Shown: positions 1-9,589 of the stretch, in pieces
How the letters are laid out: each line of letters opens with the position of its first letter
How positions within the stretch are numbered: the first letter of the stretch is position 1
Assembly (NCBI GenBank): GCA_905221605.1
Contig: CAJNDS010000892.1
Location: forward strand, 1 to 54,049
Direction: 5' to 3'
DNA: 54,049 nt
Source of the DNA: Symbiodinium natans
Lineage: Eukaryota; Sar; Dinophyceae; Suessiales; Symbiodiniaceae
The notes under the pieces: generated by a model
The model's input: the letters and a program-made list of their open reading frames with translations, nothing else
Told to the model about the DNA's origin: nothing
The model's database searches: none
Translations under genes and position numbers: made by a program

Positions 1-178
1 AACAGATGGCGATGAAAAAACGTCTTCAATGATCGGCCACCAATGTCTCACGTCGGTTGGCAGAAGAGATGCCAATTCAGAGCCGGCGGAAACGACGCTG
101 GCTGCGATTCTGGGTCGGGCCTCAGGCAAGCAGAAATAGCATCGTACACCCTTTTAGCCTTACATCTTAAAAAACAAA
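1..178. other. left edge, unassigned
   Basis: This stretch lies downstream, in minus-strand sense, of the 1050-codon ORF. Short open frames cross it on both strands, but none has a recognisable domain. The gene to the right may continue here through another intron: a pyrimidine-rich tract ending in AG is visible on the minus strand near 120. I could not fix a junction. Confidence 0.3.
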
Positions 179-3100
179 TTATCTGCGCCAAGTCACCGCT
201 TTGCATTTCGCATGACACAGCAGCAGCTCGCGGTAGACAATGTCTCCGAAATCTTTCGTGTAGTAAAGATTTCTTACCCTCCGAGTTTTCTTGCGTTGTA
301 GCAAGGTCTCTTGATGCCAAAACTCAGGGCCATGAGCTGTGAGCACCAGACGTATGTGCCGATCAATATCATTGACGTAAGCTGAAAGAGGCGGCTGTAC
401 TGAAGCACGTAAAATGTCGGCGCTCCTGCGCAAATAAGACTTGCCGCTACCTCCTGCCAATTGATCATGATCAAACAGCGCGCACGCAATCTTGAGTTGT
501 TTCGTGCCGCTGCACACAAACTGGCGTTCCTTTGTATGATACTTCTCCATATGCTCACGAACTCGGGCATGGCGTTGAAAAGAACGAAAAGGGCAAAAAG
601 GACACAGTCTCACGTTCAAACCACTGTCTTTAATTGCGTCAGAGACCTCCTTCTGCAAATAGCCGAGAAGTAGATTCCCCACAGCAACTACAGGCTCCTC
701 CTCTTCATCCTCCTCTGCCTCTTTGATTTCGCACTCATCATCGCTGCCAGGCTCCGGAGGTGAGCATTCGCAAGGGTTGCTAAGAAGGCCTTCCCAGTCC
801 GTTTCCATTCGTCCTGCTCCTGCATGTAGGCCAAATAAGCATTTTTCCGGAGAATTGCTATCGTTGGGAGGAGTCGCAGCCTCGTCTGCACGCGATTGAA
901 AAACGTGGAAAGTCACGAGGCTGCTGGCATCTATGGCCTCACGTGCAAAGTCCTGCAGTTCTGACAAGAGCATGCGAGTCTTGTAATTGCCATCCCACAT
1001 TTCCACCAGGTTATTTTCTCTGACTTTGCATGCAAGGCAATGAGGATTGCCGTCGTGCTCGACGTGCAACAAATACAGTCCCTGATCTTCCACATTCATT
1101 TTGAGAGTTGCTTCTGCGTGAAGTTGGAGTTCATCCAAGACAGACCGATAACATCGGGATCCACATTGCGAGGCTTCGCTGTTTTTCTGTCCGGGCTTCG
1201 CAAGTGACTTTATAATAGCATCCTTCATACCAGGCAACAGTCGAGCTAAGGCCAAAGGAATACAATTGCCATGCGCAAGCAGGACATCATCAATTGCATC
1301 TTCACTGCTTTCGGCAGGCGTGCGACACAGTTCTCTGAAAAATAGATGTCTTTTTTCGAGGATGTTAACCTCGAACTGTGTTTTATCACGAATCGCACAC
1401 ATAGCTTCTTTGCAGAGCGCATCAGCTGCAATTGTCGATTCTAGGCCACCAAGCCGGATGCCATCGAAATGAAGCGATAGATGCGCAGGCTTGTGCTGCA
1501 GTGCGCAGGCCTCCCAAGCTTCAAGAATATAATCTTCCGCCGCCGCATACAAATAGAAAAGCGTTGAAGCTTCTGGATTTGGCTTGTCCGACATGCCCAG
1601 CACTGTTTCATAAACATCTGGCAACAAAGAGCAGGCCAGCCATCTCAGGTAAATTGACGCTTTCTGTAGCTTCTGCAAGAATACGTTCCCTGGCAGGTGT
1701 CCTGACGCATTGCCGCCGAACAGGACCTCGTGCAGGATCTGCTTACCTTGCCTCACCGAAGTGTTCAGTTCTTGCTTGCAAACTGCTTGTCGTTCTTGAG
1801 CACACCTCTTCATGATTGCGATGACCCACTCTTCGATCTCGGAATTGGTGTTCAAACGACAAAGAAGTTGATGTAGAACGCAAAAGACAGAATTCTCAAT
1901 ATCCAGATCCTTTGTATCGGATGAGCAAATCGTTCGTTGCAAGCACCGCGAAAATTTTTGCACGCCATTCTGTTGCGCGTACGCCCTTGTACGCACGAGG
2001 TCATGAAATGAGCGAGAATATCCCACTTCTACTTTCAAGTCACACGGAAGCTCTTCTTCTTGTGACATAGGTGTCTTTCCAGTGCGACGCTTTTTCGCAG
2101 GAATTTGATTCAGACAGAGCCTATCAATCCAGGAGGACATGTGCTCTTCTCTTTCTGAAAGCTTCTTGCTGAGGCTTTCGGCTTCGCGAATCTTCTCGCT
2201 GGCTGTAGTTGACTGCTTGCCCCTTCTGCCAGCGCTGCGCATTTGTTTTGTCTTGAGATTCAGAAACTGAATAATGCAGGCTACATTTGCTTCGCGATCT
2301 GCGTTGCCGTGAGCATACAGTTTCGCAGCTCGGATGTTTTGCAGTTCTTGGTGATGAACATCTGAGGCAAGGGCTTTCACGGAAATAACATCTCGCAAAC
2401 CCTTAGTCAAAGTAACCGCCGGAAAAGCAGAATCTTTGTACTTGTTGCTTTTGACATCTGCACGCAAAATCATTTTCTCGGTCAATAGAGCTTCCCACAA
2501 GCTGTCCCTGTCGAGGTTCTTTGGATGGTCTGAAGGCAGCTTTACATATTTCCACATCCCTTTCGTGATCATCGTCTTGTTCTTGTCAAGACAGTGGTCT
2601 CGAATAGCAGAGGCAACGTTGCGCAATTGCTGCAGTAACTCCTTCTGCTTTGCGTCGGCTTCTTGACTGCTTTCATCTACAGGCACCTGCAGGGTTTTTT
2701 TTGTTTCGGATGAGCGCTTCTGCACCCGAAGATTGCAGGCTTCTCTCATACAATCCTCTGTGAAAGAACCAGACGCGTATTGTTCGATCATGTCCCTGCA
2801 ATGTGCTCGGCTGTTATCCACTTCGAATGCGTGCTGTAAACGAAGGGATGCGAGGACGGCTGGAGAACTTCGAAGAAACTCCTTGAGCTCGTCGTCTTTG
2901 CTGAAATACCCATCTAAGTTCGCGTCCGGGTAAGTTTCATTGATGATGCTGCTGTCAATGAAGCGAGCTTTCGGTGCCCAAACGAATCCGCGTCGAAGTG
3001 CAGAATTAAAATTCTCCTCGGTGACTCCGCTGAAGCGAAACATTGCATTCAGTTCGCAGCGTTTCCAGCCAACGCACTCAATCATGCGAGTTTGAACACC

Positions 3101-3311
3101 GTACGGCTTTCTTCCAGCTATGCCGTCCGCCGACATAGTTTTTTTGAACAAATCTTCCCTGAGCTTCCTGGAAGTTTCAGGCTTTTCCTGAGCAGTCAGG
3201 ATGAAAGCGCCACAGGATTGTTCGATCTGCTTTCTCATTTCCTGTTCGTCATACCAAATCTGTGGATCAATATATTTGTGGTTCGGCCCATAGACGGCGT
3301 CCAAGTGAGCG
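179..3311 (-). CDS. large exon: possible papain-fold core plus C2H2 finger, family not recognised
   Basis: The open frame is 1050 codons from a GTG at 3331, but coding probably starts at 3311, after a CTTTACAG acceptor. Residues 369-405 are basic and look coiled-coil. Residues 617-629 contain HFDGIRLGG. Residues 686-790 look like a cysteine-peptidase core: GNCIPLALA (C690), NPHCLACKV (H764) and EMWDG (D780), the Cys/His/Asp order of papain-like folds. An acidic run follows (864-880), then a C2H2 finger (C910, C913, H927, H932), then a basic tail with YLRRSADILRASVQPPLS. The stop at the end may lie in an intron, so the protein may continue left of the window. The long frame and even codon use argue that it is real. 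No family name can be given; a mobile-element protein or deubiquitinase-like factor is possible. Confidence 0.6.
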
Positions 3312-3590
3312 CTGTAAAGAGATTGACCCACACCTCAGCAGCTCAGCAGACTTTTTCATGTTGTACTTTAGTCGCTGGTTATTCAGGCTCTGTACGCATT
3401 AAAATATGTTGTTTATTTGCCTTGCCTCCTGGGCTCACCCCGATGAAGCACCTCACGATGTTCTCACCTCGTTTGGCGAGAGCAAGCGCTGCTTGATGGC
3501 ACGCAAAAACCTTACGTCGCCGTGATTCGGACCGCGTAACAAATTTTATCTTTCGGTTCACGCTTATGTTTTTAAAGGATCGATAAAGTT
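3312..3590 (-). other. probable intron or intergenic gap
   Basis: This gap separates two minus-strand coding blocks. All frames contain stops and the sequence is richer in A+T than its flanks. The right-hand coding frame ends at a TAA at 3591, and a pyrimidine-rich AG acceptor sits at 3312-3320. I could not choose a donor with confidence, so this could also separate two genes. Confidence 0.4.
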
Positions 3591-4241
3591 TTAAGAAAGT
3601 AATTCAATCCGAGAGGCATCATTGTTTAACCAGAACGTTTCTGAGAAGAACTGGAGCAAGCGCTTCTTAGCTGCCTCGTAGACGGGGTCTCCCAAGTCGC
3701 ATAGCAGAGGATGAGGAATGTGCACGTAGATGTTGTCTTCGGGGACACCTTGCGCAAAATCAACGTGCTTCTGAGGACTAACATCATACAGCACCGCGCA
3801 ATCCTTGTACGTGATGCCAGCTGCTTTCTTCTGCGGTGTATCGCACCACTCCACTAACAAATTAAAAATTCTATCCTCAAGCAGCTTTGTCTGCAGAACG
3901 TAGCCAGCTTTTGTCAGAGAATCAGCGGTGCCCATCGCCCGTCCTGAAAGCACACCGTGGTCTGCATCTGGAGCTCCTTCTTGATCTACTCGAGATTGCG
4001 CGCGGCGAGGTCCGCTGGGAATGTGTCCGAGCGCAGCATTTTCACATTGTTCGAGTAGAGTCTGAGCAGAATTATTGTGTGAACGAAGCAGATCGTCAAT
4101 CTGGTCCAGTACATTCGCGTCAGTCCTCAGCGGAGCGGCCGTCATAAGTCTGAACAGTCCTTCCAGTTGCAAGAAAAACCGTTTGACTCTGGCAAGTGTG
4201 TTTTGCGGCGGGACACCTCGATGCAAAGCGAAAGCACCATA
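3591..4241 (-). CDS. exon of unknown function following the nuclease
   Basis: The open frame of about 215 codons begins after a TTTTGTTTTTCAG acceptor (AG at 4242-4243) and ends at TAA 3591. It is alpha-helical and polar, with an N-terminal segment ARVKRFFLQLEGLFRLM and a C-terminal half containing VEWCDTPQKKAAGITYKDC and VHIPHPLLCDLGDPVYEAA. I see no known domain. It probably continues the nuclease frame after a short intron, because the nuclease ORF loses its coding look exactly where this frame starts. The true end may be a donor a few codons before the stop. A frameshift instead of an intron is the main alternative. Confidence 0.45.
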   Translation of the reverse strand, partial: YGAFALHRGVPPQNTLARVKRFFLQLEGLFRLMTAAPLRTDANVLDQIDDLLRSHNNSAQTLLEQCENAALGHIPSGPRRAQSRVDQEGAPDADHGVLSGRAMGTADSLTKAGYVLQTKLLEDRIFNLLVEWCDTPQKKAAGITYKDCAVLYDVSPQKHVDFAQGVPEDNIYVHIPHPLLCDLGDPVYEAAKKRLLQFFSETFWLNNDASRIELLS

Positions 4242-6457
4242 CTGAAAAACAAAACAAATTTCCTTCGTGACATCGCATGTGGATGTCGCCCTCCACGATC
4301 CATAAGAGCATGACGAGTAGCTCCAGTGCTAATCCGAAGCAAGCTTTCGTTCATAGACGGAAACTTCTGCAAGATGTGCTGTCGAATTCTTGACACTTTG
4401 TCAGGTATGCTTGGCTCGCCGTCTGGCACGCGAGGCACAACGATGGCAAGATGCTCATTTGCAACCAAAGTGAGGTTCTCAAAGAATTGTTCAAATCTGG
4501 ACATAGTGGAGTCGGCGCCTGGAAGTAGTCGTCTCTTCCTCGCTCTATCCAGTCTTGCACTTTTCTCGAAACCATCTGCGTCCTGGCCAAGGTTCAGATC
4601 ATTGATTTCGTCTTGAGACGGCATGGGTATGATTTCTTCGACAGGTTCCTGGCCAGGCGATACTTGTGAAGCAAAAACTGCAGCCGCCTGTAGGACACCG
4701 GCAGCTGAGTTCCCTTCCTCCTCTGACAGCATTCCAATTTCAGGCATGTCTGCAACTTCTTCATCTTCCACTACTCCATGTTGACCATCTCGCGAACTGG
4801 AAGCACCTCCCACAAAGTCTTCTATGTTGATGGGAGCGCCAAAAAGACGACGCCTTGCATTTTGAACGACGAACTCAAGAAGTGAGCTGATCCACGCAAC
4901 GTCCGAAAGGTCAGTCTCTCGCGGGTGCTGGACCATTGTCGTCATGTGATCTTGTAGGATCTTGTCTCCTTGCAGACGACAGTGCACATACATGTAGAGA
5001 ATGTAGGTTTTGTTCTCGAAGTCATCGTGCAATAGCTTCAGGAATGTTCTCAGCAAGAACATACATTTTTCCCAGTGTCGTTTTGTCTCCTGCGCCCATT
5101 CTTCTGGATTTGGCAACAAAACCGTAGCCATGGGTTGCACATCAAACAGCCTTTGATAGCGACGAATAGTGCCAGAAATAAGTATTCTGCGATCGTCAGT
5201 CCTGTGTGGCTCTGTCGTTGATCCACCCTCGTAGTCTGGCCAGCCTCGCAGCATGTCTACTGTTTCGCCTTCAATGGAAGAAACTAGAAGTGGGAGATTG
5301 TTTGTGTTTACGGGAGCGCCGCAAAGGAAGTGTTTTGCATCTCGGACCACGAACTCAAGAAGTGAGCTGAGCCACGCAACGTCTGACAGGCCAGTCTCTC
5401 GCGGGTGCGGAACCATTGTTGTCATCCTGGCTTGTAGGCATCTGTCTTTCCGAAGACGACAGTGCACGTACATGTAGAGAATGTAGGTTTTGTTCTCGAA
5501 GTCATCGTGCAATAGTCTCAGGAATGTTCTGAGCATGCACATACATTTTTCCCAGTGTCGTTTTGACTCCTGCGCCCATTCTTCTGGATTTGGCAACAAA
5601 TCCGCAGCCATGGGATGCACATCAAACAGCCTTTGATAGCGACGAACAGTGCCGGATAGAAGTATTCTGCGTTCGGCCGTCCTGTGTGGCTCTGTCGTTG
5701 ATCCACCCTCATAGTCCCGCCAGGCTCGCAGCATGTCCACGGTTTCTTTTTCCATCCGAGAAACTGGAAGTATGAGAGGATTGTCACGGTGCTCAGGATG
5801 ACAGCAAACCACAAACATAGCCGACACGGTGATGTTGTAGTACTTCTCCAAAATATGGCGATATGTGTTAAGCTGCAAACAGTAATGGATTTCTTTCGTG
5901 TCTTGAAGATGCTGCAAAGGTTGTTTCATCATCCGTCGAAATGAAGTACAGAATGTGGTTGCTCGCAGTCCTGCAGTGCGTTTCCAGTCCACCAGTATGA
6001 AAGTTCCATCGTCGCGCCGGCCAACGAAGTCGATGGACCCTGCGATTTGTTCTTCCTCTGCAAAGATGAGCCACTCGGTCCGCCAAGCTTTGCAGTTGTT
6101 GCGCAACGAACACAAGAATTTCTGCAGCATTTCAACCTCTGGCGAACACGGCACCACGTGGCCGTTCAAGTAAGCCTCGAAGACATAGTGCATATATGTA
6201 CCGTAGTGCGCAGCCCGTTGACCGTTGTTTGTCCACTCCGCCTTGATTTCGTCCGTGGTCTTGGCCAAGCGAGAAATTTTTTCTTGCAGCGCCGGGTCAT
6301 GCCGCAACGCTTGAAGCAGGCGACAAATTTGCGTCTCGTCTCGAGGACTACCCGCAAACAGCTCTAGCAATTGGGGCGACGCGATGTGAAGCGGCTGAAT
6401 GTCATCGAACGTGACATGCTGTCGCAGATAGCCAACCCGAGGCCAATTGGCGCTGCG
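4142..6457 (-). CDS. RecB/Cas4-type PD-(D/E)XK nuclease with internal tandem repeat
   Basis: Numbering runs from the TTG at 6370; the frame is open further up to a TAG at 6458. GTYMH (57-61) is followed by E99, GSIDFVGRRD (D114), ILVDWKR (D128, K130) and QLNTY (Q166-x3-Y170). That is the GxxD / DxK / QxxxY set of RecB, AddB and Cas4-like nucleases, which cut DNA with a metal ion. All core residues are present. Residues 203-362 and 363-516 are a near-identical tandem repeat, each beginning ETVDMLRxWxDYEGGSTTEPHR. An acidic linker follows. From about residue 697 the frame probably reads intron. The upstream block 6461-7010, in the same frame, supplies the SVTG lead-in strand typical of this nuclease group. 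A role in element mobility or DNA processing is inference. Confidence 0.72.
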   Translation of the reverse strand, partial: RSANWPRVGYLRQHVTFDDIQPLHIASPQLLELFAGSPRDETQICRLLQALRHDPALQEKISRLAKTTDEIKAEWTNNGQRAAHYGTYMHYVFEAYLNGHVVPCSPEVEMLQKFLCSLRNNCKAWRTEWLIFAEEEQIAGSIDFVGRRDDGTFILVDWKRTAGLRATTFCTSFRRMMKQPLQHLQDTKEIHYCLQLNTYRHILEKYYNITVSAMFVVCCHPEHRDNPLILPVSRMEKETVDMLRAWRDYEGGSTTEPHRTAERRILLSGTVRRYQRLFDVHPMAADLLPNPEEWAQESKRHWEKCMCMLRTFLRLLHDDFENKTYILYMYVHCRLRKDRCLQARMTTMVPHPRETGLSDVAWLSSLLEFVVRDAKHFLCGAPVNTNNLPLLVSSIEGETVDMLRGWPDYEGGSTTEPHRTDDRRILISGTIRRYQRLFDVQPMATVLLPNPEEWAQETKRHWEKCMFLLRTFLKLLHDDFENKTYILYMYVHCRLQGDKILQDHMTTMVQHPRETDLSDVAWISSLLEFVVQNARRRLFGAPINIEDFVGGASSSRDGQHGVVEDEEVADMPEIGMLSEEEGNSAAGVLQAAAVFASQVSPGQEPVEEIIPMPSQDEINDLNLGQDADGFEKSARLDRARKRRLLPGADSTMSRFEQFFENLTLVANEHLAIVVPRVPDGEPSIPDKVSRIRQHILQKFPSMNESLLRISTGATRHALMDRGGRHPHAMSRRKFVLFFSMVLSLCIEVSRRKTHLPESNGFSCNWKDCSDL
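4823..5284 (-). repeat. internal coding repeat, unit 2 of nuclease ORF
   Basis: Second unit of a 480 bp in-frame tandem duplication (residues 363-516). Long stretches match unit 1 with scattered substitutions, for example around the shared LLPNPEEWAQE and DDFENKTYILYMYVHCRL segments. It ends just before an acidic linker that starts IEDFVGGASSS. Confidence 0.85.
5285..5764 (-). repeat. internal coding repeat, unit 1 of nuclease ORF
   Basis: First unit of the 480 bp in-frame tandem duplication (residues 203-362). It directly follows the nuclease core. Because the unit is 160 codons long the frame is kept, and the duplicated part codes for a helical, Trp-rich segment of unknown role. Confidence 0.85.
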
Positions 6458-6460
6458 CTA
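6458..6460 (-). other. in-frame TAG splitting the nuclease gene
   Basis: The codons on both sides read continuously in one frame: FDADSVIGGM before the stop and RSANWPRVGY after it. No splice pair that would remove only this codon is convincing. The simplest reading is a nonsense mutation. Sequencing error or a rare short intron are alternatives. Confidence 0.6.
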
Positions 6461-7010
6461 CATGCCACCGATAACGGAGTCGGCGTCGAAGCTTTCTGCA
6501 AACGTGTGCACAACTCCAGTCACCGAGCCCCTGACCTTTTTCTTGTCCACGAAGTACACGTGCTCTTTGGCGAAAAACTGAACACGCAGGTCTCGGTCGT
6601 GTGGATGCAAATACTTCAGTATGTCCACATCGAGAGCTGTGTCGGAAGAAAATAAATCAGGAGATCTTGGAACGTTGACCAGACTTTCTGCTTCACAATG
6701 TTTCGGCAAAAATCCGTCCATAGCAGCCACACGCTTGGCTTTGCGAGCATAAGCTGCTAACTTCGACTGCGCCCAACGTTTGCGCTGAAGTTGTGTCATT
6801 TCAGCTTCCTCGCGCGAGCCACCCACAAAATCCTGAAAGCCTTCTTCGCGCGAGCCACCCACAAAATCCTGAAAGCGAATTCGTTCACAAGAAGGACACC
6901 ACCTCCAAGGCATAGTGCCCACGTGAGGAGCGCAGACCCAAACACGACAAGCAGGGCAAACGCACCAATGTGGCAGCAGCAGCGGCTTCCACTCGCCGCA
7001 GAAATCGCAC
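6458..7010 (-). CDS. zinc cluster, DFVGGS repeats and nuclease lead-in strand
   Basis: The frame is open from an inferred acceptor at 7011 (TTATTTTCAAG) to a TAG at 6458-6460. It starts with a cysteine cluster: CDFC, then CVCPAC, then VCAPH and CPSC, which aligns with the cluster of the first F-box module upstream. Then come two tandem copies of FQDFVGGSREE, a basic helix (RKRWAQSKLAAYARKAKR) and HVYFVDKKKVRGSVTGVVHTF. The last motif is the beta-strand pair that usually precedes a PD-(D/E)XK core. The nuclease frame continues directly after the TAG in the same phase, so this is one protein interrupted by a stop codon, not two genes. Function of the zinc cluster is unknown. Confidence 0.6.
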
Positions 7011-7088
7011 CTTGAAAATAATTCAGTTACATTACGGCAGTCTTTGTTCAGAAAGCTACTAAAGTTTTCCTATGTTCAGATAAGCAGC
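7011..7088 (-). other. inferred 78-nt GC-AG intron
   Basis: The minus strand reads AA|GCTGCTTATC at the donor and TTATTTTCAAG|G at the acceptor. Its length is a multiple of three and it contains two in-frame stops (TGA and TAG). Removing it joins the second beta-sandwich domain to the CDFC zinc cluster, the same domain order as in the first module. Inference from phase and module alignment. Confidence 0.5.
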
Positions 7089-7810
7089 TTGATTCGAGTA
7101 CCACTGGTTGTAATAGGTGTCAGCAACGGAGTGACGCGCGAGTCTTCTTGAACAAATGACGTGGAGAGAATCCAAATGAATACTGGAGAGAAGGCAAGCG
7201 GAGCGTCGGGTACTTCGTTTCTGAGAACCACACGTCCAAGCGCAAAGCCGTTTAGCGTCAATTCCATTTCACGAGGCTGCCACCGCAAATGAAAAACATG
7301 AGCCGACGAAGATGCGCCAATAGCCCTGACAAGTCGATGCTTGGGGCATTCGACAGCAGGACTGCCAGTCACTCCCATGTAATACCGGCAGGTTTCCCGG
7401 CCAGGATCTTCGATGCGGACATACCAACGTCTGTTGGTGTCCAGAGCCTTCGCACCGAAGTAAATCGCCTTCGTTGTTGCATATATCCTCATACAAAACC
7501 GGGCGTTGCCAAACAGACAATGAGGCGAACTCCACGCCTGTGCACCGTGGCCTGGTAGGCGGAGCTGCTGACATCTCCAATAGATAATAGTCTGAGCCGG
7601 AATGTTCAGAAGACAAGCCAACTGTGGAATGTCCATCGACATGGAGGCAGAGCTTTCAAAGAGATCTGCAGCGTTCCGCAGAGCACGAATGTTTCGCGCA
7701 AGCTCTGGGACAGCGAGGTTGATGTGGCGAGCATGCCAATATAGCTTACTTGCGATTGTGTTGCGGATATCTTTGCAGCAAGTGGCCATAACGTGAAAGT
7801 CAGTGTAGTC
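7089..7810 (-). CDS. second F-box / beta-sandwich module
   Basis: This frame takes over after the homopolymer shift at 7811-7818. It completes an F-box-like motif whose first half (LPSEVLKALLTFF) lies in the previous frame: DYTDFHVMATCCKDIRNTI aligns with the YEYLHALACVSRGMFHAV part of the first module. A region rich in beta strands follows (MELTLNGFALGRVVLRNEV), which resembles SPRY/concanavalin-like sandwiches but is not secure. F-box proteins normally bind Skp1 and bring substrates to a ubiquitin ligase; that role here is inference. The frame would run to a TGA at 7076, but coding probably leaves through the intron at 7088 into the zinc cluster. Confidence 0.5.
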
Positions 7811-7818
7811 AAAAAAAA
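7811..7818 (-). other. frameshift in an 8-T run
   Basis: Eight T on the minus strand lie within the second F-box motif. The frame before the run and a different frame after it align side by side with the intact first module. A length change of the run (plus one or minus two) would restore one frame. Either a real indel or an assembly error. Confidence 0.6.
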
Positions 7819-9093
7819 CGTCAACAGGGCCTTCAAGACTTCAGATGGCAGGCTGCTAGCGTCACGGGCAATTTGCACGCAGCCCTGTGACTCATTGGAA
7901 CTACTTCCACCAACGAAGTCCTGAAGTTGCTGAACGCAATGTGGACAAAGCCTTTCCGGATTCCGGCGAATATGACTGCTGCAGACCCAAGTCATGCACA
8001 GAGGACACACACGCCAATCAGAACATGAAATTCTTCGTTCTCGACCACCGATGGCGCACTCCACGCTCGCAGAAATAAGCACAGGCGCTGGGATGGCATT
8101 GAGCCACATCACATTCTCTGCGTCGTTAACTCGTCCGAAGGCCCACAGAAAAAACTTGGCCACAACCGACGCTGAATCAAACTCCACCGTTGCCAGGTTG
8201 GCCCTCAGCACCACCACTCCATTGAGTTGTAGAGCGAAAGTGTTTGCTGTCCACTGCATTCCAAACGTATTCACAGCGTTCGGAACTGGTTCCTGCCGGC
8301 ACGCGCTTGGGGTCGGCAAGGCACGTTCCGTGCCGATCGACCAAGTGATGCTCTCTTTGAATAAGTTGTCAATCCTGCAGTACGTGCGATTCTGGCTATG
8401 AGGGTCTTGGGCTCCCACGTATAAGCCGGACACGCAAGAAGACAAGAAAATCTGAAATTCAGCGCAACCCAGCAAGGGTTCCTCGGACTGAGCACCAAAT
8501 AGAAAGTTGGATAATCCTCGCGGCCGAAAGAATGATGGCTTCCAATCAATCCTGATGTTTTCAGGAAGAGGATGAAGCATTGCAATGTTCCTGACTCGGA
8601 CGCATACTTGCTTGGCAGATGACAGGAGGCCGCATGCGACGCGGCGAAGCCTGTCCGCACTGTCCTCGATGTCTGAGCGTGTCAAGTAAATTGTTTTGTC
8701 TTGCCAGTTCTTGTCGTCTCTGACTGCATGAAACATTCCTCTGGACACGCAAGCCAAAGCATGCAAATACTCGTAAGAAATAAGCTGCCCAGGCAAAGAA
8801 TATAAAACCTCTGGCGGTAGCTTGGAGCCGCCTTCATAATCCTCTTCAGCACACTGGGCGATATGCTCCAGCAAGTCCAGCTGGGGAAGTCGTACGGGAG
8901 AGGGTTGCATAAGATCTGGACTTGCCACTGCGCCAACTTCATATTGCGCTGAAGCTGAGCCGATTTTAGGACGACCCCAGCGCCGAGTCCGAACACGATC
9001 ATCTTCAGGCCTGAGTGAACTAAGACACTTAAGCAGATTCGATTGTTGATAGCAAAATGGTTCGATTGTTGATAGCAAAAGAATGGGCAACAT
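7819..9093 (-). CDS. first F-box / beta-sandwich / zinc-cluster module
   Basis: The frame opens at a TTG at 9093, but the real start is probably further in, because the first 20 codons overlap a 20-bp direct repeat. Residues about 83-130 read EEDYEGGSKLPPEVLYSL and then ALACVSRGMFHAVRDDKNW, an F-box-like pattern. Residues 180-340 form a beta-rich domain with FGMQWTANTFALQLNGVVV, similar in feel to SPRY domains. Residues about 361-388 hold CPLC, VCSSH and CPHC, a zinc cluster, then LQDFVGGSSS. The same order recurs in the next module, so the gene contains a large tandem duplication of some 1.1 kb. Substrate recognition for ubiquitin transfer is the usual role of F-box proteins; here it is inference. 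Confidence 0.55.
9039..9080. repeat. 20-bp direct repeat, two copies
   Basis: The 20-mer beginning TTCGATTGTTGATAGC occurs at 9039-9058 and again at 9061-9080, with two bases between. It covers the apparent start of the F-box ORF and makes that start doubtful. Confidence 0.9.
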
Positions 9094-9589
9094 TTTCTAG
9101 AATCGATAAAAAACTTAAACAGATTAGTCGCTGATGGCTGGCGCCTTGAGATTGCCGCCTTGTCTCGCCGGGATTTTGGCCAGCGATGTGACGTCGCGCC
9201 CATCTCGACAGGAAGCTTATACGCTGGCTAGAACAAGTGAAGCGTGCGTGTGTCACGACGAACACATGAATACATAAACGCATAGCGACTTGCTTTAAGT
9301 CAAGCGTACAGTGAAATAAATACTTCTGCCTGGACTTGCTTTTGTCGGGACACGAGGTAGAAGCAGGCGACGCAGCAATGTCCGGATTTGTCCTCACAGA
9401 CATAAACTGAGGTCAAACTTGCTGCTTTGGAGCGCCTACAAGCAGTCTTCGTAGCCCACATGCCGCAAAAGCTAAGCGTCTGCATTCTTTGCGAGGAGGA
9501 GGAAGAAGAAGAAGAAGCGGAAGCTGTTTCGGAAGTCCTGCCAGGATCTTGTTCATGAATTCATTTTAAAACTGACGTGATAGATTTAC
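9094..9589. other. gap between coding blocks
   Basis: No convincing coding frame. A GA-rich/CT-rich stretch lies at 9495-9525. It probably represents intron or 5' flank of the F-box gene. Confidence 0.4.

Noticed and set aside
9029-9403. Minus-strand frames upstream of the F-box module (for example 124 codons from 9403)
   Set aside because: They overlap one another in different phases, lack codon bias and contain the 20-bp direct repeat.
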